A program made the position numbers and the translations under genes. The notes under the pieces were generated by a model that saw only the letters and a list, made by a program, of their open reading frames with translations, was not told the DNA's origin and searched no databases. Source: Spirometra erinaceieuropaei (lineage: Eukaryota > Platyhelminthes > Cestoda > Diphyllobothriidea > Diphyllobothriidae). Taken from it: DNA of 64,000 nucleotides. The stretch lies in contig CACRXP010000092.1 of the NCBI GenBank assembly GCA_902702965.1, forward strand, positions 54,556 through 118,555. Reading direction: 5' to 3'. Of the stretch, positions 62,101-64,000 are shown in pieces; within the stretch, counting starts at the first letter, position 1; every line of letters starts with the position of its first letter.

Positions 62101-63140
62101 CTGGTTGTACTCAAGCTATGCCCTTGCTGTCTTTGTTTCAAAGTCTACCGAAGCCGTCAAGTGTTTCACGATGCGGTCAGTTTGCCTACGCGCTTCAGGT
62201 TTATTTGCTGCCAAAAAGTTGTGCAACTGCATTGCAGCTACTTCCTATCGCTTCATAACATGGATATGGAGGAGGAAACCAGAACTCTGTAAACAGCTGG
62301 GCCAGATGATAAACCTCGCACTGCCATGGTAAGGATCGATAATGGACGAAACCCCATTCCCATATACGTCCTTTCATTTCGCCCCCACCCCGGCATAGCT
62401 GAATGCTGCCCCGCGCGCTGGAGTTTTAATCACGCCTGATAAGTTCTCACTGTAGTCCTAACTCGCATGCTTAGATGACTTCTCTCCCCCTCCCCGCCCT
62501 CGCCATGCGCATCCGCATACTAGACCCATGTTTCATGTTACCTATCACGTTTTATCTCTCTAGGTCGGTCTCTGATTGAACAGTTTACCTTGTCATATAA
62601 ATATTAAATGACCGTGTGCGGCTGAATGAGAGGTCTCGAAATTTATGACGTCAATAAATTCTGCATGCTTTGTCGCCTTTGCCTTATATTATATTAGACA
62701 AAATACATAACATATATATGTGTTATAGAAGACGTTATATTAGAAATTTTCAGGGAGCCGAGTCTTAAGGCTAGTAACCTTATGTATGTTTTTGGCAACT
62801 CACCAGCACAAGCCGTTCTCATGATACTGGAGAGCACACCGTCCGTCCACTCGTTGCTGGCAATGTTGAACTCCCCGTACAGCTCCCCCAGAGACACTGA
62901 CTTTGGGTTTAGGGGGTAATCGAAGACGCGAAGGTAACCGGGCTCCTTTTCGGCAGCCATCTTTGCCTGAACTTTCTGTAGGATGCGCCAGGTGGTGGAC
63001 TTCCCCGAAAGCGTCTTTCCCACTATCATAACTGAGTGCCGAGAGCTCTGAGTCTCGTAAAGTTGGATCACCTTGAGGATGGTGAACTTGGTGGGCTCCA
63101 ATTTGGATTCTTTGCAGATGTCGATGATGGCCTGCTTCAT
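26027..63140 (-). CDS. DNAH2: Axonemal dynein heavy chain, DNAH2-like (3' half of gene, 19 exons)
   Basis: Motor subunit of a ciliary inner dynein arm; the DNAH2 type is the beta heavy chain of the two-headed I1/f arm and uses ATP to slide axonemal doublets. Reading the minus strand gives, in order, AAA2, AAA3, AAA4, stalk start, end of AAA5, AAA6 and the C-terminal domain. Residue-level similarity to vertebrate DNAH2, as I know it, is closer than to other axonemal chains (for example SPGVDPT then [44 protein letters not shown]). Joined exons: 62804-63140, 61815-61951, 58472-58771, 56851-57095, 56505-56703, 50045-50374, 49564-49752, 49028-49394, 48784-48951, 45831-46048, 45320-45538, 44512-44657, [missing], 39372-39678, 37550-38275, 35790-36206, 33989-34510, 29824-30126, 27023-27425, 26027-26181. 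The 5' half lies beyond 64,000. Likely roles in a tapeworm are flame-cell, sensory, sperm and larval cilia (inference). Confidence 0.96.
26182..27022 (-). other. DNAH2 intron e18-e19 with a short dispersed repeat
   Basis: 841 bp, GT-AG. 26,560-26,735 matches 29,060-29,265 (TGTATGGCT..CTGACCAC, GTTCACTT.AGTC, TTAGGCTTT..TTGC, ATGTTGGTTT), a dispersed non-coding repeat. Confidence 0.6.
27023..27425 (-). CDS. DNAH2: DNAH2 exon e18: C-terminal domain
   Basis: 403 nt, phase 0 to 1, acceptor GTTCTCAAG, donor GTAAGT. It encodes [76 protein letters not shown] and [20 protein letters not shown]. The last base T is the first base of the codon completed in exon e19. Confidence 0.97.
28440..28830 (+). 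mobile_element. Penelope-like element 3' fragment
   Basis: Plus-strand relic: [60 protein letters not shown]. It resembles the C-terminal end of element 1 (SNTDEEIASTNDSDAD), followed by the hammerhead-like motif and the family tail AATAAAGCTCTTGTCCCAGC. Confidence 0.75.
28727..28768 (+). ncRNA. Hammerhead-ribozyme-like motif (partly decayed)
   Basis: CTGATGA at 28,731-28,737, perfect six-pair stem II (GGATTC / GAATCC), GAAA at 28,757-28,760, but GGCC in place of CGTC. The altered cleavage triplet should abolish activity. Stem I GTCT / AGGC pairs with one G-U. Confidence 0.5.
29824..30126 (-). CDS. DNAH2: DNAH2 exon e17: C-terminal domain
   Basis: 303 nt (101 codons), phase 0 to 0, acceptor CTTGTAG, donor GTAAGA. 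It starts [20 protein letters not shown] and contains [54 protein letters not shown] and NRVPTEWQN. The preceding intron (30,127-33,988) holds the CR1-split MITE. Confidence 0.96.
30480..30605 (+). mobile_element. Degenerate SINE copy
   Basis: GACTAGGTGGTGAGACAGGT and TGACTTCAAAATCAAGGTC recall the tRNA-like head. GACGACGGTAAATAAACCAA and AAATGGCAAGTATGATCTTC recall the body of the SINE at 7,971-8,170. Strongly diverged. Confidence 0.5.
30732..32656. mobile_element. Foldback/MITE-like element, copy 2, split by a retroelement
   Basis: Left end TCTCATGAAATGTTAGTCGA (30,751) and right end CAACATTTCATGAGATCGTT (32,621-32,640) are inverted. Arms resume after the insertion: TTACTTAGGTGGGTTTGTAA (31,727) against the reverse complement of 32,560-32,590, and AATCACGTCGTCTTCATATC (31,965) against 32,320-32,345. 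Excluding the 929-bp insertion the element is about 996 bp, close to copy 1 (989 bp). Confidence 0.8.
30778..31706 (-). mobile_element. 5'-truncated CR1-like insertion inside the MITE
   Basis: A minus-strand 178-codon open frame (31,532-30,996) has [60 protein letters not shown] and [15 protein letters not shown]. The frame continues upstream with [20 protein letters not shown] to about 31,700. The 3' end is AATAAACTGATACTGATACTG (minus strand), a short tandem tail as in CR1-type elements. The C-terminal frame is intact, so this insertion is younger than the element at 9.7-12.96 kb. Confidence 0.88.
33989..34510 (-). CDS. DNAH2: DNAH2 exon e16: AAA6 to C-terminal domain
   Basis: 522 nt (174 codons), phase 0 to 0, acceptor TTGATTTCAG, donor GTAAGC. 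It starts [20 protein letters not shown], continues [100 protein letters not shown] and [11 protein letters not shown]. An AUG-to-stop search would miss the first 34 codons. Confidence 0.97.
34511..35789 (-). other. DNAH2 intron e15-e16 with family C repeat
   Basis: 1.28 kb, GT-AG. 35,490-35,760 is a reverse-oriented family C copy (GTGAATTAATTTATAGTGAT, GCGCGGCATCTACCGCGCCC, CCTCCTCCCCCCACCTGAAC, CCCTGGTCCAAAATGTACAT). The rest is unrecognised. Confidence 0.6.
35790..36206 (-). CDS. DNAH2: DNAH2 exon e15: AAA6
   Basis: 417 nt (139 codons), phase 0 to 0, acceptor CCTCCTAG, donor GTGCGC (weak). It encodes [89 protein letters not shown], and [20 protein letters not shown]. All are diagnostic for AAA6 of DNAH2. 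Confidence 0.97.
36207..37549 (-). other. DNAH2 intron e14-e15
   Basis: 1.34 kb, GT-AG. It contains two G-rich TTAGGG-like patches (36,484-36,545 and 37,075-37,190). Otherwise unrecognised. Confidence 0.6.
37075..37190 (+). repeat. Degenerate TTAGGG-rich stretch
   Basis: Variants such as GGTTAGGATTTAAGGTTAAG, GGGTTAGAG, GGGTTAAGGG and GGGGTTAGGG over about 115 bases, similar to 828-960. Confidence 0.5.
37550..38275 (-). CDS. DNAH2: DNAH2 exon e14: AAA5-AAA6 connector and AAA6 start
   Basis: 726 nt (242 codons), the longest exon seen, phase 0 to 0, acceptor TTTCATGCAG, donor GTAAGA. It includes [98 protein letters not shown], and [17 protein letters not shown]. Confidence 0.97.
38276..39371 (-). 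other. DNAH2 intron e13-e14 with Penelope-like 3' fragment
   Basis: 1.1 kb, GT-AG with a weak GTAGGC donor. 38,390-38,540 is a plus-strand Penelope-like 3' UTR (GCCCCTTGTGCATGAACCAC through the hammerhead-like motif to AATAAAGCTCTCGTCCCAGC), nearly identical to 28,690-28,800. The rest is unrecognised. Confidence 0.65.
38447..38488 (+). ncRNA. Hammerhead-ribozyme-like motif (good copy)
   Basis: CTGATGA at 38,451-38,457, stem II GGGTTC / GAATCC with one G-U pair, GAAACGTC at 38,477-38,484. Stem I GTCC / AGGC has one mismatch next to the core. Confidence 0.55.
39372..39678 (-). CDS. DNAH2: DNAH2 exon e13: AAA5 end and buttress
   Basis: 307 nt; the first base completes a codon from a missing exon, then 102 codons. 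Acceptor CCCCCAG, donor GTAGGC (weak). It encodes [40 protein letters not shown], and a charged helical stretch [10 protein letters not shown]...[18 protein letters not shown]. The N-gap starts 49 bases beyond its 5' end. Confidence 0.95.
39727..40705. other. Assembly gap (979 N)
   Basis: Run of N inside the intron interval between DNAH2 exons e13 and e12. It lies where exons for the stalk, microtubule-binding domain and first part of AAA5 should be. Long ORFs that run through it consist of X residues and are meaningless. Confidence 0.99.
41320..41530 (+). mobile_element. Penelope-like nuclease C-terminal fragment
   Basis: GTGACAACCGCGTGAACCGC and ACTACTCGGGTCGTGGATTT match 21,160-21,205 (GTGACAACCGCGTGAGCCGC..CTGCTCGAGTCATGGTTC) and would encode RGDNRV-R-LL-SW; CAATGACCTTCCTCCCGCAT continues it. 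Frameshifted relic. Confidence 0.65.
41640..41852 (-). mobile_element. tRNA-derived SINE copy (-)
   Basis: Plus-strand text ACCGACAAAGACAAGAGAGA, CTGGAATGGCCATTTCTGGC, CCAAGCCCGAAGCGCGGAAC is the reverse of the SINE body. The tRNA-like head follows in reverse with A box GGCTCGGTGGATAGAGG and loop GACTTCTAAAT on the minus strand. Confidence 0.75.
43364..43406 (-). ncRNA. Hammerhead-ribozyme-like motif (best copy)
   Basis: Minus strand: CTGATGA (43,401-43,395), perfect stem II GGATTC / GAATCC with a 6-nt loop, GAAACGTC (43,375-43,368), then AGGCC. Stem I TCT / AGG pairs with one G-U. All conserved core nucleotides are present, with one extra U between the core and stem II. Confidence 0.6.
43415..43457 (+). 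ncRNA. Hammerhead-ribozyme-like motif (decayed)
   Basis: CTGATGG (43,419-43,425) and GAAGCGCC (43,445-43,452) carry core substitutions, though stem II GGATTC / GAATCC is perfect. It is the mirror partner of the minus-strand copy at 43,364-43,406. Confidence 0.5.
44085..44310 (+). repeat. Short dispersed repeat family C
   Basis: GGGGGGGTGGGTGAGATTGT, AAGTCAACTACCATTATAGA and CCACCCTTCTGTGGGGACGG correspond to the family core. Its upstream half TGGACCGGGGGGTGTGCTGG mirrors the downstream half of reverse copies. Confidence 0.55.
44512..44657 (-). CDS. DNAH2: DNAH2 exon e12: AAA4 end / base of stalk
   Basis: 146 nt, phase 0 to 2, acceptor TTTTTGCAG, donor GTAAGT. It encodes [20 protein letters not shown] then [20 protein letters not shown] and LVSGYK, the point where the first stalk helix (CC1) begins. 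The next recognisable exon is e13, so about 480 residues are missing in between. Confidence 0.94.
44658..45319 (-). other. DNAH2 intron e11-e12 with degenerate SINE
   Basis: 662 bp, GT-AG. 44,990-45,130 resembles the SINE body (GCCGATAAAGACAAG, GGCTACTTCTGGCCCAGTGG). It has a short TATATA run at 44,845-44,858. Confidence 0.5.
45320..45538 (-). CDS. DNAH2: DNAH2 exon e11: AAA4 sensor region
   Basis: 219 nt (73 codons), phase 0 to 0, acceptor AATTTAG, donor GTGAGT. It encodes [40 protein letters not shown] and [17 protein letters not shown], the AAA4 segment before the stalk. Confidence 0.96.
45831..46048 (-). CDS. DNAH2: DNAH2 exon e10: AAA4 Walker B
   Basis: 218 nt; two bases complete the split Asp codon, then 72 codons. 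Acceptor CCCCGTAG, donor GTGAGT. It contains [20 protein letters not shown], the DTQ of AAA4, [20 protein letters not shown], and [20 protein letters not shown]. Confidence 0.96.
46140..46870 (+). mobile_element. Penelope-like element 3' fragment
   Basis: Plus-strand relic of the nuclease C-terminus: a shifted frame spelling GHTF-like and [13 protein letters not shown] residues, then [20 protein letters not shown] and LSKQ (46,240-46,315), a linker to 46,577, then non-coding sequence with a degenerate hammerhead-like core and an AGTAAAACTATGGTTCCAAA tail. 5'-truncated. Confidence 0.7.
46793..46834 (+). ncRNA. Hammerhead-ribozyme-like motif (variant)
   Basis: CCGACGA (46,797-46,803, U4 changed to C), stem II GGAAGC / GCTTTT with G-U pairs, GAAATGTC (46,823-46,830). 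Stem I ACCT / AGGA pairs over three bases. It differs in sequence from the other copies yet keeps the fold. Confidence 0.4.
46920..47300 (+). repeat. Dispersed repeat family B
   Basis: GGGGGTAGATTGATACAGCA, CGTTTCGGGCGTGTTTGCCT, CACTTCATCGAAACGAAGTT and GGTCACGAACAGGC follow the order of 8,220-8,535. Confidence 0.75.
47305..47485 (-). repeat. Dispersed repeat family B (inverted copy)
   Basis: The minus strand reads GAGTAGATTGATTCAGGACT, GTTTGGGGCTTGTTCGCCTT, ACCTGGCGCAGATGG and GGCCGAAGTCGGCC, matching family B. It forms an inverted pair with 46,920-47,300. Confidence 0.65.
47530..48000. mobile_element. Foldback/MITE fragment, copy 3
   Basis: AAATCAAGTCGTCTTCAAAT, GATCAGCCGTTGCATTAGCG, ACCATGTAGAGTTCA and AACACATCGTGATTTGCTAC match the central part of the 30.7-32.7 kb element (CACGTCGTCTTCATATC, CTAATGCAACGGCTGATC, TGAACTCTACATGGT, AGACGACGTGATTTATTACC). 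The termini are lost. Confidence 0.65.
48285..48715 (-). repeat. Family B fragment and degenerate SINE
   Basis: 48,285-48,450 has family B features (TGTTTCGGGCTTCTTTTGCC, CTACCCACATTTTCTGTCGT, GAAGCCAATAGATCTG). 48,515-48,715 carries reverse SINE features (ACCGACAAACACTAGGGAGA, CTGGGATG, ATTTATAAGTCGTGGTAGGC). Confidence 0.55.
48784..48951 (-). CDS. DNAH2: DNAH2 exon e9: AAA4 Walker A
   Basis: 168 nt, phase 1 to 1, acceptor TTGCTAG, donor GTATGT. It encodes [20 protein letters not shown], the AAA4 P-loop GVGGSGRQS (Arg in place of the P-loop Lys, as in other DNAH2-type chains), and [16 protein letters not shown]. Confidence 0.96.
49028..49394 (-). CDS. DNAH2: DNAH2 exon e8: AAA3-AAA4 connector
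   Basis: 367 nt, phase 0 to 1, acceptor TATTTAG, donor GTAAGT. It starts [20 protein letters not shown] and includes [28 protein letters not shown] and [12 protein letters not shown]. Only 76 bp of intron separate it from exon e9. Confidence 0.96.
49564..49752 (-). CDS. DNAH2: DNAH2 exon e7: AAA3 C-terminal helices
   Basis: 189 nt (63 codons), phase 0 to 0, acceptor TTTTCAG, donor GTACGG. It encodes [16 protein letters not shown] and [20 protein letters not shown], the conserved end of AAA3. Confidence 0.96.
50045..50374 (-). CDS. DNAH2: DNAH2 exon e6: AAA3 Walker B
   Basis: 330 nt (110 codons), phase 0 to 0, acceptor CTTCACAG, donor GTAAGT. It begins [20 protein letters not shown], then has the Walker B stretch [20 protein letters not shown], the helix [15 protein letters not shown], and MGPPGGGR with [15 protein letters not shown]. 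All are hallmarks of axonemal AAA3. Confidence 0.97.
51594..51848. repeat. Palindrome with 76-bp arms upstream of SINE
   Basis: Left arm 51,594-51,670 (ATGGTAGGGGACGCTCACCG..CTCTCGAGC) and right arm 51,773-51,848 are near reverse complements. The loop holds a SINE-body piece (ACCGACAAAGACAAGGGAGA). Same organisation as 7,659-7,970. Confidence 0.85.
51849..52030 (+). mobile_element. tRNA-Arg(TCT)-like SINE, best copy
   Basis: tRNA-like head at 51,880-51,950: A box TGGCCCAGTGG (51,888-51,898), anticodon loop CTTCTAA with TCT in the anticodon position, B box GAGTTCGAGCC (51,931-51,941). Body: GACTGACTGACGACGGCTAA, AGAAATGGCCATTCCAGTTT, CCCTTGTCGG. The head would be transcribed from internal RNA polymerase III boxes. 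It is not a functional tRNA gene, as it is fused to the family body and lacks a terminator. Confidence 0.8.
52490..53010 (+). repeat. Nested tandem repeat block
   Basis: AATGAGGCAG.C.AGAGCT.CCTC appears at 52,492 and 52,595 (period about 103). A longer unit, TTATGAAA.TTGA....GGG.AAGCCTCATTG through ATGAGAACG.AATCA...CTACTGAAAT to GGGCACGG, appears at 52,623 and 52,810 (period 187-203). The unit edges are imperfect and the copies diverged. Confidence 0.8.
53020..53620 (-). mobile_element. Degenerate SINE pieces (-)
   Basis: CTGACAAAGATAAGCAGACT, GGGATGGCCATTTCAGAC (53,250-53,290) and TCGAAAAAGACAAGGAAGAC, TGGTAAGGCCATTTCCGGCT, TACAAGCCGTCAGC (53,528-53,585) are reverse SINE bodies without good tRNA heads. 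Confidence 0.6.
54065..54880 (+). mobile_element. Penelope-like retroelement 3, nuclease and 3' end
   Basis: A continuous plus frame (54,211-54,440) reads [40 protein letters not shown] and [26 protein letters not shown]. These are the GIY-YIG nuclease motifs (V-V-Y, Y-V-G, the conserved Arg, the H and E positions). A short RT C-terminal end precedes it (54,065-54,180). A stop replaces Trp in the LEAWYSD position (54,440), then [11 protein letters not shown]. The 3' UTR (54,590-54,880) is shared with the inverted insertion at 55.1-55.8 kb. Confidence 0.85.
55057..55069. repeat. Target-site duplication, left copy
   Basis: ATTACCTTTAACT, repeated exactly at 55,859-55,871 on the other side of the Penelope-like insertion. 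Confidence 0.85.
55070..55858 (-). mobile_element. Penelope-like insertion (-), tandem 3' ends, with 13-bp TSD
   Basis: Insertion bounded by ATTACCTTTAACT on both sides. It carries two head-to-tail copies of the family 3' UTR (55,095-55,290 and 55,397-55,625), both inverted relative to 54,590-54,880. The right copy continues upstream into coding-type residues on the minus strand ([15 protein letters not shown] near 55,790). A partial tandem arrangement is typical of Penelope-type elements. The low-coordinate edge is an A/T- and GAA-rich run. Confidence 0.85.
55859..55871. repeat. Target-site duplication, right copy
   Basis: ATTACCTTTAACT, matching 55,057-55,069; continues as GCCAAGAGGTTCCGG. 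Confidence 0.85.
55872..56450 (+). repeat. Repeat sequence with an empty copy of the insertion site
   Basis: 56,371-56,440 repeats the sequence flanking the insertion without interruption (GCGATATCACAATGACTCCT, AGTGGGACGGCACTACCTTT, GCCTGCCAAGAGGTTCCGGT). Between, 56,322-56,345 carries CTGATGA..CCGAAAA reminiscent of the hammerhead core but without a good stem II. An open frame (55,799-56,179) is of unknown nature. Confidence 0.6.
56505..56703 (-). CDS. DNAH2: DNAH2 exon e5: AAA3 Walker A
   Basis: 199 nt, one base completing the split Ser codon then 66 codons, donor GTGTGT. It contains [19 protein letters not shown] and an intact AAA3 P-loop, GPVGTGKTS, then [14 protein letters not shown]3 nucleotide binding regulates dynein, so an intact P-loop suggests a functional regulatory site. 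It is separated from exon e6 by a 6.1-kb intron full of Penelope-like and SINE repeats. Confidence 0.95.
56851..57095 (-). CDS. DNAH2: DNAH2 exon e4: AAA2-AAA3 connector
   Basis: 245 nt, phase 0 to 2, acceptor ACCAAAG, donor GTACGT. It starts [17 protein letters not shown] and continues with [29 protein letters not shown] and [13 protein letters not shown], the segment that precedes AAA3 in DNAH2-type chains. The last codon (Ser) is completed by exon e5 across a 147-bp intron, the shortest in the visible gene. Confidence 0.94.
57096..58471 (-). other. DNAH2 intron e3-e4
   Basis: 1.4 kb, GT-AG. Nothing recognised; AT-rich with short open frames on both strands. Confidence 0.6.
58472..58771 (-). 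CDS. DNAH2: DNAH2 exon e3: AAA2 sensor region
   Basis: 300 nt, phase 0 to 0, acceptor TTCTTAG, donor GTAACC. It encodes [20 protein letters not shown] followed by AGMVY, the conserved AAA2 motif usually ending CGMVY; here Cys is replaced by Ala. The remainder (about 70 residues) is the helical tail of AAA2 with [17 protein letters not shown] and LCRLFDGLF. Confidence 0.95.
59100..59520 (+). repeat. Possible solo LTR (related in style to 1,335-1,647)
   Basis: GC-rich sequence with CCAAT-type boxes (AGCCAATCAG, CATTGGCC), a CACGTGAC motif, then CCAATAAATCGG as a candidate polyadenylation signal near 59,385. No internal region or target duplication was seen. Confidence 0.25.
59727..59772 (+). 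ncRNA. Hammerhead-ribozyme-like motif (decayed)
   Basis: CTGTGAA for CUGANGA (59,734-59,740), perfect five-pair stem II GGTCC / GGACC, GAAACGTC (59,762-59,769), then an AGTAAAATCCTTATTCCAGA tail resembling other Penelope-like tails. Confidence 0.35.
60700..60990 (-). repeat. Short dispersed repeat family C (-)
   Basis: GTGAATTAGTTTGCGGTGTG, GCTGCATCTACTACACTCTT, CCTCCCCACCTAAGCCCC, GATGGCATGGCCGAGCCCGC and CCCTGGTCCATAACCAACAC follow the order of 35,490-35,760. Confidence 0.65.
61815..61951 (-). CDS. DNAH2: DNAH2 exon e2: AAA2 Walker B
   Basis: 137 nt between acceptor TTTTAG and donor GTAATG. The first two bases complete the Asp codon split with exon e1. It contains [13 protein letters not shown] (Walker B stretch of AAA2) and [20 protein letters not shown]. 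It ends in phase 0. The donor GTAATG is weaker than the GTAAGT consensus. Confidence 0.94.
61952..62803 (-). other. DNAH2 intron e1-e2
   Basis: 852 bp, GT-AG. 62,230-62,340 shares GAAACCAGAACTCTGTAAAC and CCATGGTAAG with 33,355-33,420; otherwise unrecognised. Confidence 0.6.
62804..63140 (-). CDS. DNAH2: DNAH2 exon e1: AAA2 Walker A
   Basis: 337 nt, starts in phase 0 after the acceptor ...TGACTGTAG and ends in phase 1 before donor GTGAGT. It encodes 112 residues beginning [12 protein letters not shown]. The AAA2 P-loop reads GKTLSGKST, which fits GxxxxGK[ST] although its middle differs from the usual CTGSGKT. It is followed by [10 protein letters not shown] and [17 protein letters not shown], typical of AAA2. 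The first Met is internal to the protein, not a start codon. Upstream exons (AAA1, linker, tail) must lie right of the window. Confidence 0.95.
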
Positions 63141-64000
63141 CTACAGTCAAGACAGCGGGTCAAAATCTAGATGAACGCCGTATATTTTACTTATTAGCCC
63201 AACGCGTTCCGTAAAAGTCGCCTCTTCATGCGAAATTAGTTTTTAAGCAGCTGTATCAAGAAAAGTTTACACGTTTTGGCGTTAAAGTTGCCTTATATAC
63301 ACCGTAAACCACACCTGTGCATTTTGTTTTCGGTCATTAGAAGGCATTAATCTAAACGGGTAAATTTACCAAGACAACCTTTGCAAAATTGAAAATTACT
63401 TTTTGGTCCACGTAAAACGGGTGAGGAAGGATGTAAATAGGCACGGTTTTTCCAGCAAACCTTAGCTTTTATTTTTTATTTTGGAATTTTGATTCTTGTT
63501 CACGCATTTAGGTTGGTTTCCGATAGATTAGAGGTTTTCGCCAATTTTTCACATTTAATGAGCTTGGTCCTGTTTCGTTTTAGCGTCAGGCAGCTAGGCT
63601 CAAGGACGCAGGCGCCCTTAACGGTTGGCTGTTGTCATCAAGGTCAGTGAAGCCACCTGAGAGGATAGGAGGCAAATCTGATTGGCCAAATTTCACTTCT
63701 TAGCTGTTCATCCTTTTTGCCTTCCTCCAATCTCCCAGGCTGGACTGGGGAATGACTCCAAAGGGGCTCGACGTTCCCCTACACTCTTAATAGGAACCGA
63801 AATCAGAACAATTATTGTTAGAGTTGCGAAAATTCCCATAGCGGTAATCAGAAGACGAAGTGGCGAGCATACGTAGCTTCCGATAAATTCTCGTCGGGCC
63901 AGTAGAGTTATATGGGAACGGAGTAGAAGGAAAACATGTCAGCGATAAGAGAAATCGATAAAAGTTCTCCTTAAAACACAGGCGGGGTGTGGGAATGTCC
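63141..64000 (-). other. DNAH2 intron upstream of e1 (runs off the window)
   Basis: No further dynein exon is recognisable to the window edge. The gene should continue to the right with AAA1 and the linker. Confidence 0.6.

Overview
This is a window of a eukaryotic, flatworm-type genome with large introns, dense interspersed repeats and two N-gaps (16,442-16,632 and 39,727-40,705). The repeat content points to a tapeworm of the diphyllobothriidean (pseudophyllidean) kind, such as Spirometra, Dibothriocephalus or Schistocephalus. The indicators are degenerate Penelope-like retroelements, CR1-like non-LTR elements, a tRNA-derived SINE, and C2H2-zinc-finger-like pseudo-ORFs of the CPHC...PRTFTHR...LFGH type. 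The species assignment is inference; no marker gene is present to fix it.

One real protein-coding gene is visible: the 3' half of an axonemal dynein heavy chain of the DNAH2 type (inner arm I1/f beta chain) on the minus strand. I placed 19 exons from 63,140 down to a stop codon at 26,027. All have GT donors and AG acceptors, and reading phases are compatible throughout. They cover AAA2, AAA3, AAA4, the start of the stalk, the end of AAA5, AAA6 and the whole C-terminal domain, about 1,895 codons. The 5' half (tail, linker, AAA1) lies beyond the right edge. Roughly 480 residues (stalk, microtubule-binding tip, start of AAA5) are missing between the exons at 44,512 and 39,678, and the 979-base N-gap falls in that interval. 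The short terminal exon at 26,027-26,181 is easy to miss and closes the gene.

Region by region: 1-26 kb is intergenic sequence downstream of the dynein gene. It holds two non-LTR RT fragments (+), PLE 3' pieces, three copies of a dispersed repeat carrying a variable triplet tract (CTG x45, GTT x5, CTG x53), a nested SINE/palindrome block at 7.66-8.7 kb, a dead CR1-like element at 9.7-12.96 kb (-), a 1.23-kb segment present twice (15.2 and 21.6 kb), two Penelope-like elements at 19.8-21.6 and 24.1-25.6 kb, and a 1-kb foldback/MITE at 22.9 kb. From 26 to 64 kb the dynein exons alternate with introns filled with the same families. One intron holds a 1-kb MITE split by a 929-bp CR1-like insertion. 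Another has a minus-strand Penelope-like insertion with a 13-bp target duplication and a nearby empty copy of the same site.

The most interesting recurring structure is a hammerhead-ribozyme-like motif (CUGANGA, stem II, GAAA, palindromic AC/GU). It sits downstream of, and in sense with, the GIY-YIG region of the Penelope-like elements, in about nine copies of varying decay. One copy carries compensatory changes. Two element junctions (14,974 and 21,560) fall exactly at, or within 3 nt of, the predicted self-cleavage site.
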